Below are positions 55,628 to 63,703 of a stretch of 64,000 bases of DNA, one piece after another (the stretch's first letter is position 1; each line of letters starts with the position of its first letter). The position numbers and the translations under genes were made by a program. The notes under the pieces were generated by a model, which had not been told where the DNA came from, ran no database searches, and worked only from the letters and a program-made list of their open reading frames with translations. Source of the DNA: Bacteroidota bacterium (GTDB lineage Bacteria; Bacteroidota; Bacteroidia; 2-12-FULL-35-15); contig CANJPX010000012.1 in assembly GCA_947476185.1 (NCBI GenBank), positions 1 to 64,000 on the forward strand. Reading direction: 5' to 3'.

Positions 55628-55635
55628 CAAATATA
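55628..55635 (-). promoter_or_regulatory. -7 promoter box (TATATTTG) for the ABC exporter gene
   Basis: Exact TAnnTTTG match on the minus strand, 38 bases before the ATG at 55589. Same octamer as upstream of both T9SS genes. Confidence 0.5.
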
Positions 55636-55656
55636 CTATTTGTGGCTGTTTATTGT

Positions 55657-55664
55657 TAATTTTG
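55657..55664 (+). promoter_or_regulatory. -7 promoter box (TAATTTTG) for rbfA
   Basis: Exact TAnnTTTG match 21 bases before the rbfA ATG, 21 bases from the divergent box of the ABC exporter. Confidence 0.5.
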
Positions 55665-55685
55665 CTACTTAAATTACCTTAAATT

Positions 55686-56024
55686 ATGGATTCGACACGA
55701 CAGTTAAAAGTATCCCGCTTGATACAAAAAGAGCTTGGTGAAATCTTCCAAAGAGAAACACGGGTTCTTTTTGGCAATGCACTTATTACTGTAACTCAAG
55801 TAAGAGTGAGTCCGGATCTTGGAATAGCGAAAGTATATGTTAGTTTATTCAATGTCCCCGACAATAAAGAATTGCTTAAATTAATTCAAGTGCATACAAA
55901 AGAGATCCGCACAAAATTATCTGACCGTATCAAAAAGCAAGTTCGCATCATTCCTAATCTTGTATTTTTTCATGACGATTCGTTAGATTATGCTATGCGC
56001 ATTGATGAGCTACTAAAAAAGTAA
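55686..56024 (+). CDS. rbfA: Ribosome-binding factor A
   Basis: 112 residues with the RbfA outline: RQLKVSRLIQKELGEIFQRE, VTQVRVSPDLGIAKVYVS, and the tail FFHDDSLDYAMRIDELL (segments). A cold-shock factor that matures the 16S 5' end in the 30S subunit. First gene of a plus-strand run of three. Confidence 0.95.
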   Translation: MDSTRQLKVSRLIQKELGEIFQRETRVLFGNALITVTQVRVSPDLGIAKVYVSLFNVPDNKELLKLIQVHTKEIRTKLSDRIKKQVRIIPNLVFFHDDSLDYAMRIDELLKK

Positions 56025-56141
56025 CCTGTCGAATTACGAATCTTATATCAATAAAACGAAATACGAATTTTTGAATTTTTTTTGCTATTCTTATTTTTCG
56101 TAAATTAATTTGTAATTCATTGGAATAAAAACAGCCCAATC

Positions 56142-57344
56142 TTGAATCTACCTTTCTTCATAGCAAAACGATACCTGGTTTCAAAGAAATCAAACAATGC
56201 CATCAATATTATTTCGGGTATCTCTGTGGGTGGAATTTGTATTGGCACCATGGCACTTGTAATAGTTCTTTCTATTTTCAACGGCTTATCAAGTTTGGTT
56301 CAATCACTTTACAATTCTTTTGATGCCGATATTGAGATCACTGTCAAGCAAGGAAAAACATTTTCTCCGAACACCTCCGAATTCCAATCTTTAAAAAAAA
56401 TTGAAGGGGTCGCCTATTACAATGAAGTAATAGCAGGAAATGCTTTATTGAAATACGACGACAAACAATGTATTGCTACTATAAAAGGGGTGAGTGCAGG
56501 TTTTGAAAAAATGAGCCGGATAGATACGCTCACAAGAGAGGGTGATTTTAATATCAATAAAAATAATATTGTTATCGGTAAAGGCATAAGTTATGTATTG
56601 CAATCCCGTCCGGGTGACCTTTCCTCACTCATTTCTATTTATGCCCCAAAGCGTGGAAAAATAAATTCTTTAAATCCTGAAGACGGACTAAATGAGATAA
56701 AGGCATATCCTGCAGGCGTATTTTCACTCAACGAAGAATTTGACAATTACCTCATCATGAATATTGATAGGGCAAGAGAGTTGCTCGATTACACAACAGA
56801 GGTAACCTCGCTGGAACTGGGAATAAAAAAGGGAAGCGATATAGAAAAAGTCAGGAAAGAAATCGCCGTAATTTTGGGAGACAAGTATGTAATTAAAAAC
56901 AGGGAGCAGCAAAATGCCACCTTGTATAAAACCATGCAATCAGAAAAATTATGGACCTTTATTATCCTAATATTTATTTTAATAATTGCAACATTTAATG
57001 TCATTGGATCATTAACAATGTTGATCATTGAAAAGAAAAAAGACATCCGTATTTTACACCATATGGGTGCCGACATAAAATTGATACGTAAAATATTTCT
57101 TGTTGAAGGAATGCTGATCACGTTCATTGGAACAATTTTTGGCTTGCTGATCGGCACATTTTTATGTTGGATACAAATGACCTTTGAAGTTATTTCGATA
57201 TCGGAAGGACTTGTCGTCAATGCCTACCCAATAAAAGTTGAAGCATTTGATATTCTAATGATAATGATCGCAGCACTTTCAATTGGATTTATTGCAGCGT
57301 GGTATCCTGTAAGGATATTTACAAAGAGGCATTTGGCATATTAA
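56142..57344 (+). CDS. FtsX/LolC-E-type ABC transporter permease
   Basis: 400 residues. One N-terminal helix (about 22-48) right after FIAKRYLVSKKSNNAIN, a large MacB-type periplasmic domain (about 50-260), and three C-terminal helices (about 268-395) in the FtsX fold. This is the layout of LolC/LolE, which release lipoproteins from the inner membrane; the ATPase partner LolD is not adjacent. The start codon is TTG at 56142, fixed by the family N-terminus. It lies 118 bases after rbfA and 12 bases before the archaemetzincin gene. Confidence 0.92.
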   Translation: MNLPFFIAKRYLVSKKSNNAINIISGISVGGICIGTMALVIVLSIFNGLSSLVQSLYNSFDADIEITVKQGKTFSPNTSEFQSLKKIEGVAYYNEVIAGNALLKYDDKQCIATIKGVSAGFEKMSRIDTLTREGDFNINKNNIVIGKGISYVLQSRPGDLSSLISIYAPKRGKINSLNPEDGLNEIKAYPAGVFSLNEEFDNYLIMNIDRARELLDYTTEVTSLELGIKKGSDIEKVRKEIAVILGDKYVIKNREQQNATLYKTMQSEKLWTFIILIFILIIATFNVIGSLTMLIIEKKKDIRILHHMGADIKLIRKIFLVEGMLITFIGTIFGLLIGTFLCWIQMTFEVISISEGLVVNAYPIKVEAFDILMIMIAALSIGFIAAWYPVRIFTKRHLAY

Positions 57345-57356
57345 AGATAAATCAAC

Positions 57357-58043
57357 ATGATGAAATATATTTTTAATACATTTCTTCTTTTTATCCTTTC
57401 ATTTCTAATCATTTCTGCTTGCGACAATAAACCGATCGCACCTGTTTCCAAATCCCGCTTTCACCTTTCATCCTCTTCTGCAAAACCGGTTAAATCCGAT
57501 AAAAAAATAAAAGTTGCACTTGTTCCTTTTTCGGGAGTAGATGCTTCTTATTCTACCTTATTAAAATCGGAGATTGAATTATTTTATGCGTGTGACGTAA
57601 TTATTTTGCCCAAACAAAACCTCCCGGATTTTGCATATTACGAACCTCGCAACAGGTACAAAGCGGATAGTTTATTGAAATTTTTAAAAATGAAACTTCC
57701 AAAAGAATATAATTTTATACTGGGCATCACCAACAAAGATATTTCAACAAAAGATGAAACATATGAAGACTGGGGAATATTCGGATTGGGATTTTTGGGC
57801 GGGCCAAGCTGTGTTGTTTCAGATTTCAGATTAAAAAAATCTGCGAAAGATATAAATCATTTACACGAACGATTAATAAAAGTGGTGCTTCATGAGTTGG
57901 GGCATACCTTTGGATTACCTCATTGCACAGCTGACAATAGCTGTTTGATGGAAGATGCAGATGGGACAATAAAGAGTGTAGACAGAGAAGAAAAATATCT
58001 TTGTGAAAGTTGCAAAAAGAAATTACCTAAAGGAATAAAATAA
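57357..58043 (+). CDS. Archaemetzincin-type zinc protease, lipoprotein form
   Basis: 228 residues. A lipoprotein signal with lipobox ISAC (Cys22) precedes an archaemetzincin (M54) domain. The active site is HELGHTFGLPHC (His179, Glu180, His183, His189), then Cys190-x5-Cys196-x-Met198-x17-Cys216-x2-Cys219. The family rule has four residues between the first two Cys; here there are five (TADNS). The second zinc site is otherwise intact. Most archaemetzincins are cytosolic; this one should be lipid-anchored outside the cytoplasm. Substrate unknown. Coupled to the LolC/E-like permease (12-bp gap). Confidence 0.92.
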   Translation: MMKYIFNTFLLFILSFLIISACDNKPIAPVSKSRFHLSSSSAKPVKSDKKIKVALVPFSGVDASYSTLLKSEIELFYACDVIILPKQNLPDFAYYEPRNRYKADSLLKFLKMKLPKEYNFILGITNKDISTKDETYEDWGIFGLGFLGGPSCVVSDFRLKKSAKDINHLHERLIKVVLHELGHTFGLPHCTADNSCLMEDADGTIKSVDREEKYLCESCKKKLPKGIK

Positions 58044-58046
58044 ATT

Positions 58047-59039
58047 CTATACAATTTCCATTGAGGAATATAACTTCTCTACTTTATCAAGGATCATGAT
58101 TATCTCCTCATAAGAATAAGTGGTCACCAGTTTCAAACGATACTCTTTAAAGTTGGGCAAGCCCTTAAAATAATTTGTATAATGTCTACGCATTTCTACA
58201 ATGCCGGCATGATTACTTTTCCAACGCATAGAAAAATCTAGATGTTCTTTGCATACTCTTACTCTATCAGCAATTGTTGGAGCAGCCAGATGTGTACCTG
58301 TTTTTAAAAAATGTTTTATTTCATTAAATATCCATGGATAACCGATGCTCGCTCTACCGATCATAATGCCATCCACACCATAACGGTTTTTCATTTCCAA
58401 TGCTTTTTCGGGAGAATCAATATCGCCATTACCAAATATCGGAATAGTGATCCGTGAATTATTTTTTATATCGCCTATCAATGTCCAATCTGCATCACCT
58501 TTATATAACTGGGCACGTGTGCGGCCATGAATGGTAAGAGCAGAAATACCGATATCCTGTAATCGCTCTGCAACTTCAACTACATTTTTTGTATTATCGT
58601 CCCAGCCTAAACGGGTTTTTACAGTAACAGGCCGCGTAGCGATCTTCACAATTGCGGAGGTCATTTCCACCATCTTTGGAATATCCTGTAACAAGGCAGC
58701 TCCTGCCCCTTTGCATGCCACTTGTCGCACGGGACAACCATAATTGATATCGATCAGATCGGGATTTGCATTATCGGCAATGATGCCTGCTTCACGCATA
58801 GAGTTAATATCCGAACCGAATAATTGAATTCCAATCGGACGTTCATATTCAAAAATATCAAGTTTTTGTACGCTTTTAGAAGCATCGCGGATCAAGCCTT
58901 CCGAAGAAATAAATTCGGTATACATGAGATCAGCACCATTTTTTTTGCAAACAGCACGAAAAGGAGGATCACTCACATCTTCCATGGGAGCTAGTAATAA
59001 AGGAAAATCGCCTAATTCTATGTTACCTATTTTTGTCAT
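58047..59039 (-). CDS. dusB: tRNA-dihydrouridine synthase (DusB-type)
   Basis: 330 residues. FMN TIM-barrel of the Dus family: LAPMEDVSDPPFR, the catalytic Cys102 in DINYGCPVRQ, KTRLGWDD, TIHGRTRAQLYKG, and GNGDI plus GIMIGRAS for phosphate binding. It reduces uridines in tRNA to dihydrouridine. DusB is the usual single Dus type in this phylum; the exact target position is inferred. Converges with the archaemetzincin gene with a 3-bp gap. Confidence 0.94.
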   Translation of the reverse strand: MTKIGNIELGDFPLLLAPMEDVSDPPFRAVCKKNGADLMYTEFISSEGLIRDASKSVQKLDIFEYERPIGIQLFGSDINSMREAGIIADNANPDLIDINYGCPVRQVACKGAGAALLQDIPKMVEMTSAIVKIATRPVTVKTRLGWDDNTKNVVEVAERLQDIGISALTIHGRTRAQLYKGDADWTLIGDIKNNSRITIPIFGNGDIDSPEKALEMKNRYGVDGIMIGRASIGYPWIFNEIKHFLKTGTHLAAPTIADRVRVCKEHLDFSMRWKSNHAGIVEMRRHYTNYFKGLPNFKEYRLKLVTTYSYEEIIMILDKVEKLYSSMEIV

Positions 59040-59145
59040 ACTTATTTTATCGCAAAGTCACAATTTATTTTTACAACAAAGATTCGTAAATTCGCAACAA
59101 TTAAATCTCTGTAAAGTTTACAAAAATACCAAAATAAGACAAGCA

Positions 59146-60036
59146 ATGCAAAATGCGGGACAAGAACGCCATTCGTGGATCAAATTAATTACCATTTTTA
59201 TATGGCTCTTTTTATATGGATTGGCAACAGTTTTAGGAGGCAATACCGACACAAACATAAACATTGACAATCCGAATACGGTAGTATTATTATACTTCGG
59301 ACAAGTAATCGGAGTGTTTATTTTATTCATAATACCCGCACTTCTATTTGCTCTCTTCTGGACAAAAAAACGTTTACATTATTTAGGAATTGGTACTAAA
59401 CCTACTTTTACAACATTAATTTTAGGAAGTATCGGAATATTACTTGCATTGCCGATGATAAATTGGATAGCGCAATTAAACGCAAACATGCATTTACCAG
59501 AAGCTTTAAGCGGTGTTGAACAATGGATGAAAAACAGTGAAGCGAAAGCGGCAGAACTAACAGAAGTATTTACAAAAGGAACATCCGTTAGCGGCTTGAT
59601 CTTGAATTTATTTGTTGTGGCATTTATGGCTGCCGTTAGCGAAGAACTTTTTTTTCGCGGCATGACGCAAAAAGTATTGATCGAATGTTTTAAAAATAAA
59701 CATATCGGGGTTTGGATCGGTGCAATGTTGTTCAGCGCTTTTCATATGCAATTTTTCGGATTTTTCCCACGAATGTTGATGGGTGCATACTTAGGATATT
59801 TATATTTATGGAGTGGATCGTTGTGGCCCGGAATTATTACACATTTTGTAAATAACGGAATGGCAGTATTTCTTGTTTGGCTTTCGAACCGTGGAGTTAT
59901 TTCTTCTGATATTGATAAAGTTGGCGCTGACAGCAATCAAATGATGCTCGTTTTCATAAGTATCATAACGGTAAGTGTAAGTTTGATATTGATCTATAGG
60001 ACAGAGAAGAAAAAAACTGATCTTATAATTACTTAG
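59146..60036 (+). CDS. CPBP-family intramembrane metalloprotease
   Basis: 296 residues from the ATG at 59146. About eight membrane helices. The CPBP motifs are VSEELFFRG (EExxxR), FSAFHMQFFGFFPRML, and the ITHFVNNG segment with the last His and Asn. Such Rce1-like proteins cut substrates in the membrane or process peptides; the target is not known. In-frame sequence upstream of 59146 overlaps the dusB gene and has no hydrophobic or family character, so it is not used. Confidence 0.92.
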   Translation: MQNAGQERHSWIKLITIFIWLFLYGLATVLGGNTDTNINIDNPNTVVLLYFGQVIGVFILFIIPALLFALFWTKKRLHYLGIGTKPTFTTLILGSIGILLALPMINWIAQLNANMHLPEALSGVEQWMKNSEAKAAELTEVFTKGTSVSGLILNLFVVAFMAAVSEELFFRGMTQKVLIECFKNKHIGVWIGAMLFSAFHMQFFGFFPRMLMGAYLGYLYLWSGSLWPGIITHFVNNGMAVFLVWLSNRGVISSDIDKVGADSNQMMLVFISIITVSVSLILIYRTEKKKTDLIIT

Positions 60037-60068
60037 AAATTTATAGTGTTTTTCCAGTTCATCAACAT

Positions 60069-60938
60069 TTAATCATCGTCCTTCTCTCCACCGCCATTTT
60101 CTTTTCCGCCATTCCCGTTTGAATGTTCACTGTTTTCCATTTCATGTTTATTGCCACTTTTGTGACATGCAATACAATTATTTAAATTGGAAATACCTTC
60201 CTCGTCATGCTCATTTCTAATATTACTTTCAGAATGTTCATGACATCCAAAACAAGTATATTTTTTAAAATCAGAATTGCTATGGCAAATATTACATTTT
60301 GCATTATGGTGCTGATCAAGCTGAAAGTACGATGAATGGTCAAAAGAAGAGGGTACCCACTTATCGGAACTATGACATTCCAAACAATTATTTTTAAAAG
60401 ATCCGTGCAAAACATCTGTTGGTTTTTGATGGCATAATAAACAATTGTTTTTATCGGCACCCTGAATCATGGCGTGATTAAATGAAACAGCGGACTTCCA
60501 TCCACTTGTATTATGACAGCTGTTGCAATCCGTTGATAATTGTTCATGAAGTTTGCCGCTTGGTTTAATATGACAACTGTTGCATTTTGTTTTTTCTGTT
60601 GCTGACAAAAATCCGTGACCAAAATTGCTCATAGAATTAACCGGCTTGATTCCTTTATGGTCCGTGTGACAAGTGGTGCATACCTGATCTTTCAGGTTCC
60701 GGTGAAAAAGAATAGATCCTTTATTCTTAACCGAATCTTTTCCTATTTCCTCCAGCTTGTGACAGGCAATACATTTTTCGGAGGAAACTCCCCAGAATGG
60801 ATTGTGGCATGAATTACATTTATTATACAGCTCCTGATGACCGGAAACTAATTCACCGGGATTGAGCATTGCATGCGGAAAAGCGTACATCAGCCATACA
60901 CAAATTGCAACTATCGCTATAACAATTATCCTTTTCAT
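60069..60938 (-). CDS. Decahaem c-type cytochrome
   Basis: 289 residues with a single N-terminal membrane anchor or signal (about 3-20) and ten CXXCH haem sites, starting at residues 41, 56, 87, 119, 138, 166, 185, 215, 229 and 255. Spacing is compact, and SFNHAM and SFDHSS before some sites are the His ligands expected of cytochrome c3/c7-like modules. The last 25 residues have no haem and are rich in Gly, Asn, Glu and Asp. It should lie in the periplasm as an electron wire. It is the third gene of an operon, with a 4-bp ATGA overlap with the gene before it. Confidence 0.93.
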   Translation of the reverse strand: MKRIIVIAIVAICVWLMYAFPHAMLNPGELVSGHQELYNKCNSCHNPFWGVSSEKCIACHKLEEIGKDSVKNKGSILFHRNLKDQVCTTCHTDHKGIKPVNSMSNFGHGFLSATEKTKCNSCHIKPSGKLHEQLSTDCNSCHNTSGWKSAVSFNHAMIQGADKNNCLLCHQKPTDVLHGSFKNNCLECHSSDKWVPSSFDHSSYFQLDQHHNAKCNICHSNSDFKKYTCFGCHEHSESNIRNEHDEEGISNLNNCIACHKSGNKHEMENSEHSNGNGGKENGGGEKDDD

Positions 60939-61507
60939 TTGCTATACATTACGATTGTGATGATATGCAGAAGCACCAAGATCCCCAAAATAAGAGTGAT
61001 TGGCAAATGAACTGTTCTCCATTTTTTCATGAGATCCACAGTTACAGAATCTAAAAAAAGCTGACTACCGGCTTCTTCTTTACTGAGTCCTTTAACGATA
61101 AGATCTTGTTTTTTATCTTTCAGATTATCATTTGCTTTTTGCAAAAGAAATTTACCGATCAAACCTGTGGCGACAGCAATAAGCAACATCAAAAGAGCAA
61201 GCCAAGGCAAAATGGCGTTAAAATGGATCCCCGCATGGACGATAATTAAAATTGAACCTATCCATGCAAGATATTCATGTAACTCCAAAAGTTTTTTAGG
61301 TGATCCCGATTTTATTAATTTCCTCTTTCGGAGAGAATAAACAAATGAAATAATAACAATAATAGTACCTACATAACCCAGGTATCTGCCAACAGAAAGC
61401 AATTGTAGCCGATGCAGAAAATAATCAATAACAATCGCAATAAGGATCATTAATGCATACCATTGAAAAAATGGCAAAAGATACTTTGAAAATACAGACT
61501 GTTTCAT
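60935..61507 (-). CDS. Membrane protein, probable di-haem cytochrome b
   Basis: 190 residues from ATG 61507. Helices at about 10-30, 43-60, 77-95, 99-120 and 164-187. Histidines sit inside helices at 77, 91, 95, 167 and 181, a pattern fit for two b-haems in a small cytochrome b of the b561/ferric-reductase kind; no exact family is claimed. It would pass electrons from the quinone pool to the decahaem protein encoded next, whose start it overlaps by 4 bases. An upstream in-frame GTG (61540) is rejected because it lies inside the preceding gene and adds only polar residues. Confidence 0.82.
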   Translation of the reverse strand: MKQSVFSKYLLPFFQWYALMILIAIVIDYFLHRLQLLSVGRYLGYVGTIIVIISFVYSLRKRKLIKSGSPKKLLELHEYLAWIGSILIIVHAGIHFNAILPWLALLMLLIAVATGLIGKFLLQKANDNLKDKKQDLIVKGLSKEEAGSQLFLDSVTVDLMKKWRTVHLPITLILGILVLLHIITIVMYSK

Positions 61508-61514
61508 TTTAGAA

Positions 61515-62006
61515 TTAATCTTTGTCTTCGTCAGCACCACCTTGTTGAGGGGTGGTGTTTGCGTTAGCCGGATTAAGTTCAGTATGTCTGATCTGTCCGC
61601 CTAAATAGCCTGTTCGTGCCACAAGACCGAAACTAATTATAGAAACAAAAAGAATAATTTGCGCAAATCTTTTTGCATTCGGAGATTGAATTAAAGTAAA
61701 ATACATACCAGCAAGAGAAAAAACACCCAGAACGATCAGGGAAATTAATGCAAATACCGCAAAATCGGAATGTTGCTCAATTACATCCTTTGAAAACCCT
61801 TGGATATCTTCAACAAACTCTTCTGCCTCTTCTCCAGTAATATAGGCAATTGCTGCACCAAGAGAAGAAACTATTAAAAGAAAATAAGCTGCAATTTTTG
61901 TTTGATTGCTATTGGTCCATAGTCCGTAGGCTAATACAAGACCGCCTAGAATCGAACCGAAAATAGGAAGATGGGTTATTAATAAGTGTAAATGTGTCTG
62001 AGTCAT
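61515..62006 (-). CDS. DUF2231-like four-helix membrane protein
   Basis: 163 residues with four membrane helices (about 10-28, 38-57, 82-105, 113-131). The N-terminus carries three His in HLHLLITHLPIFGS, and the end has ARTGYLGGQIRHTE, both in the style of DUF2231 proteins, which are suspected haem or metal-binding membrane proteins. A polar acidic tail follows. First gene of the three-gene redox operon, 7 bases ahead of the cytochrome b gene. Confidence 0.85.
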   Translation of the reverse strand: MTQTHLHLLITHLPIFGSILGGLVLAYGLWTNSNQTKIAAYFLLIVSSLGAAIAYITGEEAEEFVEDIQGFSKDVIEQHSDFAVFALISLIVLGVFSLAGMYFTLIQSPNAKRFAQIILFVSIISFGLVARTGYLGGQIRHTELNPANANTTPQQGGADEDKD

Positions 62007-62028
62007 GATCTTGGATTTTGTTAACGTA

Positions 62029-62036
62029 CAAAACTA
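62029..62036 (-). promoter_or_regulatory. -7 promoter box (TAGTTTTG) for the redox operon
   Basis: Exact TAnnTTTG match on the minus strand, 22 bases before the ATG at 62006. Confidence 0.5.
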
Positions 62037-62182
62037 GGTATTACCTTTTCTATTAAACATGATTAAAATCACACTTTAGAGTGACGAATGTTATGCACTC
62101 CAATGATTTCAATGATTTTGTTTCCACCATTTTCTATGCTCCAGGAACCGAAAAAATCGCCAGTGATCTTTTAAACTCAATA

Positions 62183-62332
62183 AAAAAGGGAGTATTTGCT
62201 ACCGCTCATCATCCCTTTTCTCCCATTGTCTAAATGAAACAAGGCACTGCGCTACGCTCCGTTTGTTTTTCTTTCCTTTCTAGTCCTTGAAAGCAAAATA
62301 GCTTTCCGAAAAAAAAAAGTCCCGCAATTGCG
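62183..62332. repeat. Direct repeat downstream of tRNA-Ser, distal copy
   Basis: About 150 bases, nearly identical to 62351-62510. On the minus strand it starts with a CCGCAATTGCGG palindrome and a T-run, then a GAAAGC/GCTTTC hairpin, and continues to about 62183. It is not coding. Confidence 0.85.
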
Positions 62333-62350
62333 GAGAATTTTATTAAGAAG

Positions 62351-62510
62351 AAAAAGGAGTATTCGCTTCCGCTCATCATCCCTTTTCTCCCATTGTCAAA
62401 ATGAAACAAGGCACTGCCCTGCGCTCCGTTCGTTTTTCTTTCCTTTCTAGTCCTTGAAAGCAAAATAGCTTTCCGGACTTTCAGGAAAAAAAAAGTCCCG
62501 CAATTGCGGG
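62351..62510. repeat. Direct repeat downstream of tRNA-Ser, proximal copy
   Basis: About 160 bases, same order of parts as the distal copy, with a small extra segment (GGACTTTCAGG) and few substitutions. Its palindrome serves as the tRNA-Ser terminator. Confidence 0.85.
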
Positions 62511-62512
62511 AC
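62486..62512 (-). terminator. Intrinsic terminator of tRNA-Ser
   Basis: Perfect palindrome GTCCCGCAATTGCGGGAC (62495-62512) followed on the minus strand by a run of T, 17 bases after the tRNA end. Confidence 0.85.
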
Positions 62513-62529
62513 CTTGTTTCATTTATCTG

Positions 62530-62614
62530 CGGAGAAGGCGGGATTCGAACCCGCGGTACCTTGCGGTACACAAACTTTCCAAGCTTGCACGTTCGGCCAC
62601 TCTGACACCTCTCC
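62530..62614 (-). tRNA. tRNA-Ser (anticodon GGA)
   Basis: Complete class II tRNA. Acceptor stem GGAGAGG pairs with CTTCTCC, the anticodon loop is TTGGAAA giving GGA (codons UCC/UCU), a long variable arm has the stem TACC/GGTA, and the T arm contains GGTTCGAATCC. The discriminator base is G at 62530; CCA is not encoded. A terminator palindrome follows. Confidence 0.96.
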
Positions 62615-62779
62615 GTTTTTTAGGAATACAAAGGTAAGAAAAGTTTGATGCATAAATCATCTCGTAGCCAACAATATTAATAGAATTACTTAAATTTACA
62701 GCGGGCGAATGCATAAGATGAAGCGTATAGCTCCGTTTTTTACCTTCTAGAACTCAATTAATTCAACATATATAATTCC

Positions 62780-63703
62780 ATGAAAAAATATTTTATCCTA
62801 CTATTCACAATCGTAAGTCCCTATCTTTCTTTTTCACAAAAACAGAAAATTGTTGCAGCAGCAGATGGAAAATACAAAGAAGATAAATGGGTGTTAAAAT
62901 TTGAAGAAAATTTTGACAAGCCTTTAGATCTAACCATATGGAAATTACGCGAATATTCGCAAGGTTCATTAAGTACTGAAGGAGTTGAAGGATATTACAC
63001 GTTGGACAATATTAAAATTGAAAACGGGATTTGCAAAATTATTCCCAAAAAAGAAACCTTGATAAGGAAGGCTGTAAGCTGGCAACCTGACAGCTTAAAA
63101 CTTAGTGATGGCTTACCAAATATCAGAACATATTACAATACTTCGAGTTGGATTGAAACAAAAAAAACATACAGCTATGGAAAATTTGAGGTCCGCTGCA
63201 AAATACCAAAAGAAAAAGGATTCTGGCCTTCCTTCTGGATGTACGGAGAAAACAAGGGAGTTAACAATGAAATAGATGTTTTTGAATTTTGGAATGAAGA
63301 AAATATTTTTGGAAAGTATAATTCAAAAAAGTTATCTATGGTAAACCATATGACAGCACATTACAATAGAAAAATGAGTTCAAAAAAATATGAAGGCCCT
63401 GACTATTCAAAAGATTTCCATACCTATGCAGTTGTTTGGGATAGCACAAAGATCGAATGGTATGTTGATGGAGAACTAAAAAGAATCCATACAAAATATA
63501 TCACAAAATCTGGAAAGAATGTAGAAGCAAAAAATGTGAAAGCCGGAGTGACGTATTACTTAAATCCGGTTTTCCCAAAAGATCCTATGAATATTATTTT
63601 GAATCTCGCGATCCAAAAAGGAAAAAACAAACCCGATGTTTCTACTTATAATAGTTTGTTTGAAATCGATTACGTAAAGTATTATGAAGCGGAAAGCAAA
63701 TAA
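62780..63703 (+). CDS. Secreted glycoside hydrolase family 16 enzyme
   Basis: 307 residues. Signal peptide cut near LSFSQ (about 20). The GH16 catalytic motif is E164-I-D166-V-F-E169, preceded by GKFEVRCKIPKEKGFWPSFWM (segments) and followed by the strand set FHTYAVVWDSTKIEWYVDG. Glu164 should be the nucleophile and Glu169 the acid/base. GH16 enzymes cut beta-1,3 or beta-1,4 glucans or galactans such as laminarin or agar; the exact glycan cannot be told. It overlaps the converging DUF3307 gene by 22 bases. Confidence 0.94.
   Translation: MKKYFILLFTIVSPYLSFSQKQKIVAAADGKYKEDKWVLKFEENFDKPLDLTIWKLREYSQGSLSTEGVEGYYTLDNIKIENGICKIIPKKETLIRKAVSWQPDSLKLSDGLPNIRTYYNTSSWIETKKTYSYGKFEVRCKIPKEKGFWPSFWMYGENKGVNNEIDVFEFWNEENIFGKYNSKKLSMVNHMTAHYNRKMSSKKYEGPDYSKDFHTYAVVWDSTKIEWYVDGELKRIHTKYITKSGKNVEAKNVKAGVTYYLNPVFPKDPMNIILNLAIQKGKNKPDVSTYNSLFEIDYVKYYEAESK

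Noticed and set aside
58924-59145. Longer N-terminus for the CPBP protease
   Set aside because: The extra 74 codons overlap dusB on the other strand and have no family character; the ATG at 59146 fits the first membrane helix.
61508-61540. GTG start extending the cytochrome b-like protein
   Set aside because: It overlaps the preceding gene in another frame and adds only a polar stretch before the natural ATG.
62093-62233. 46-codon plus-strand frame entering the distal repeat
   Set aside because: No recognisable motif, no promoter box, and the end lies in repeated non-coding sequence.
62230-62714. Two minus-strand open frames over the tRNA-Ser and its downstream repeats
   Set aside because: They read through the tRNA gene and both direct repeats; the residues come from tRNA and terminator sequence.
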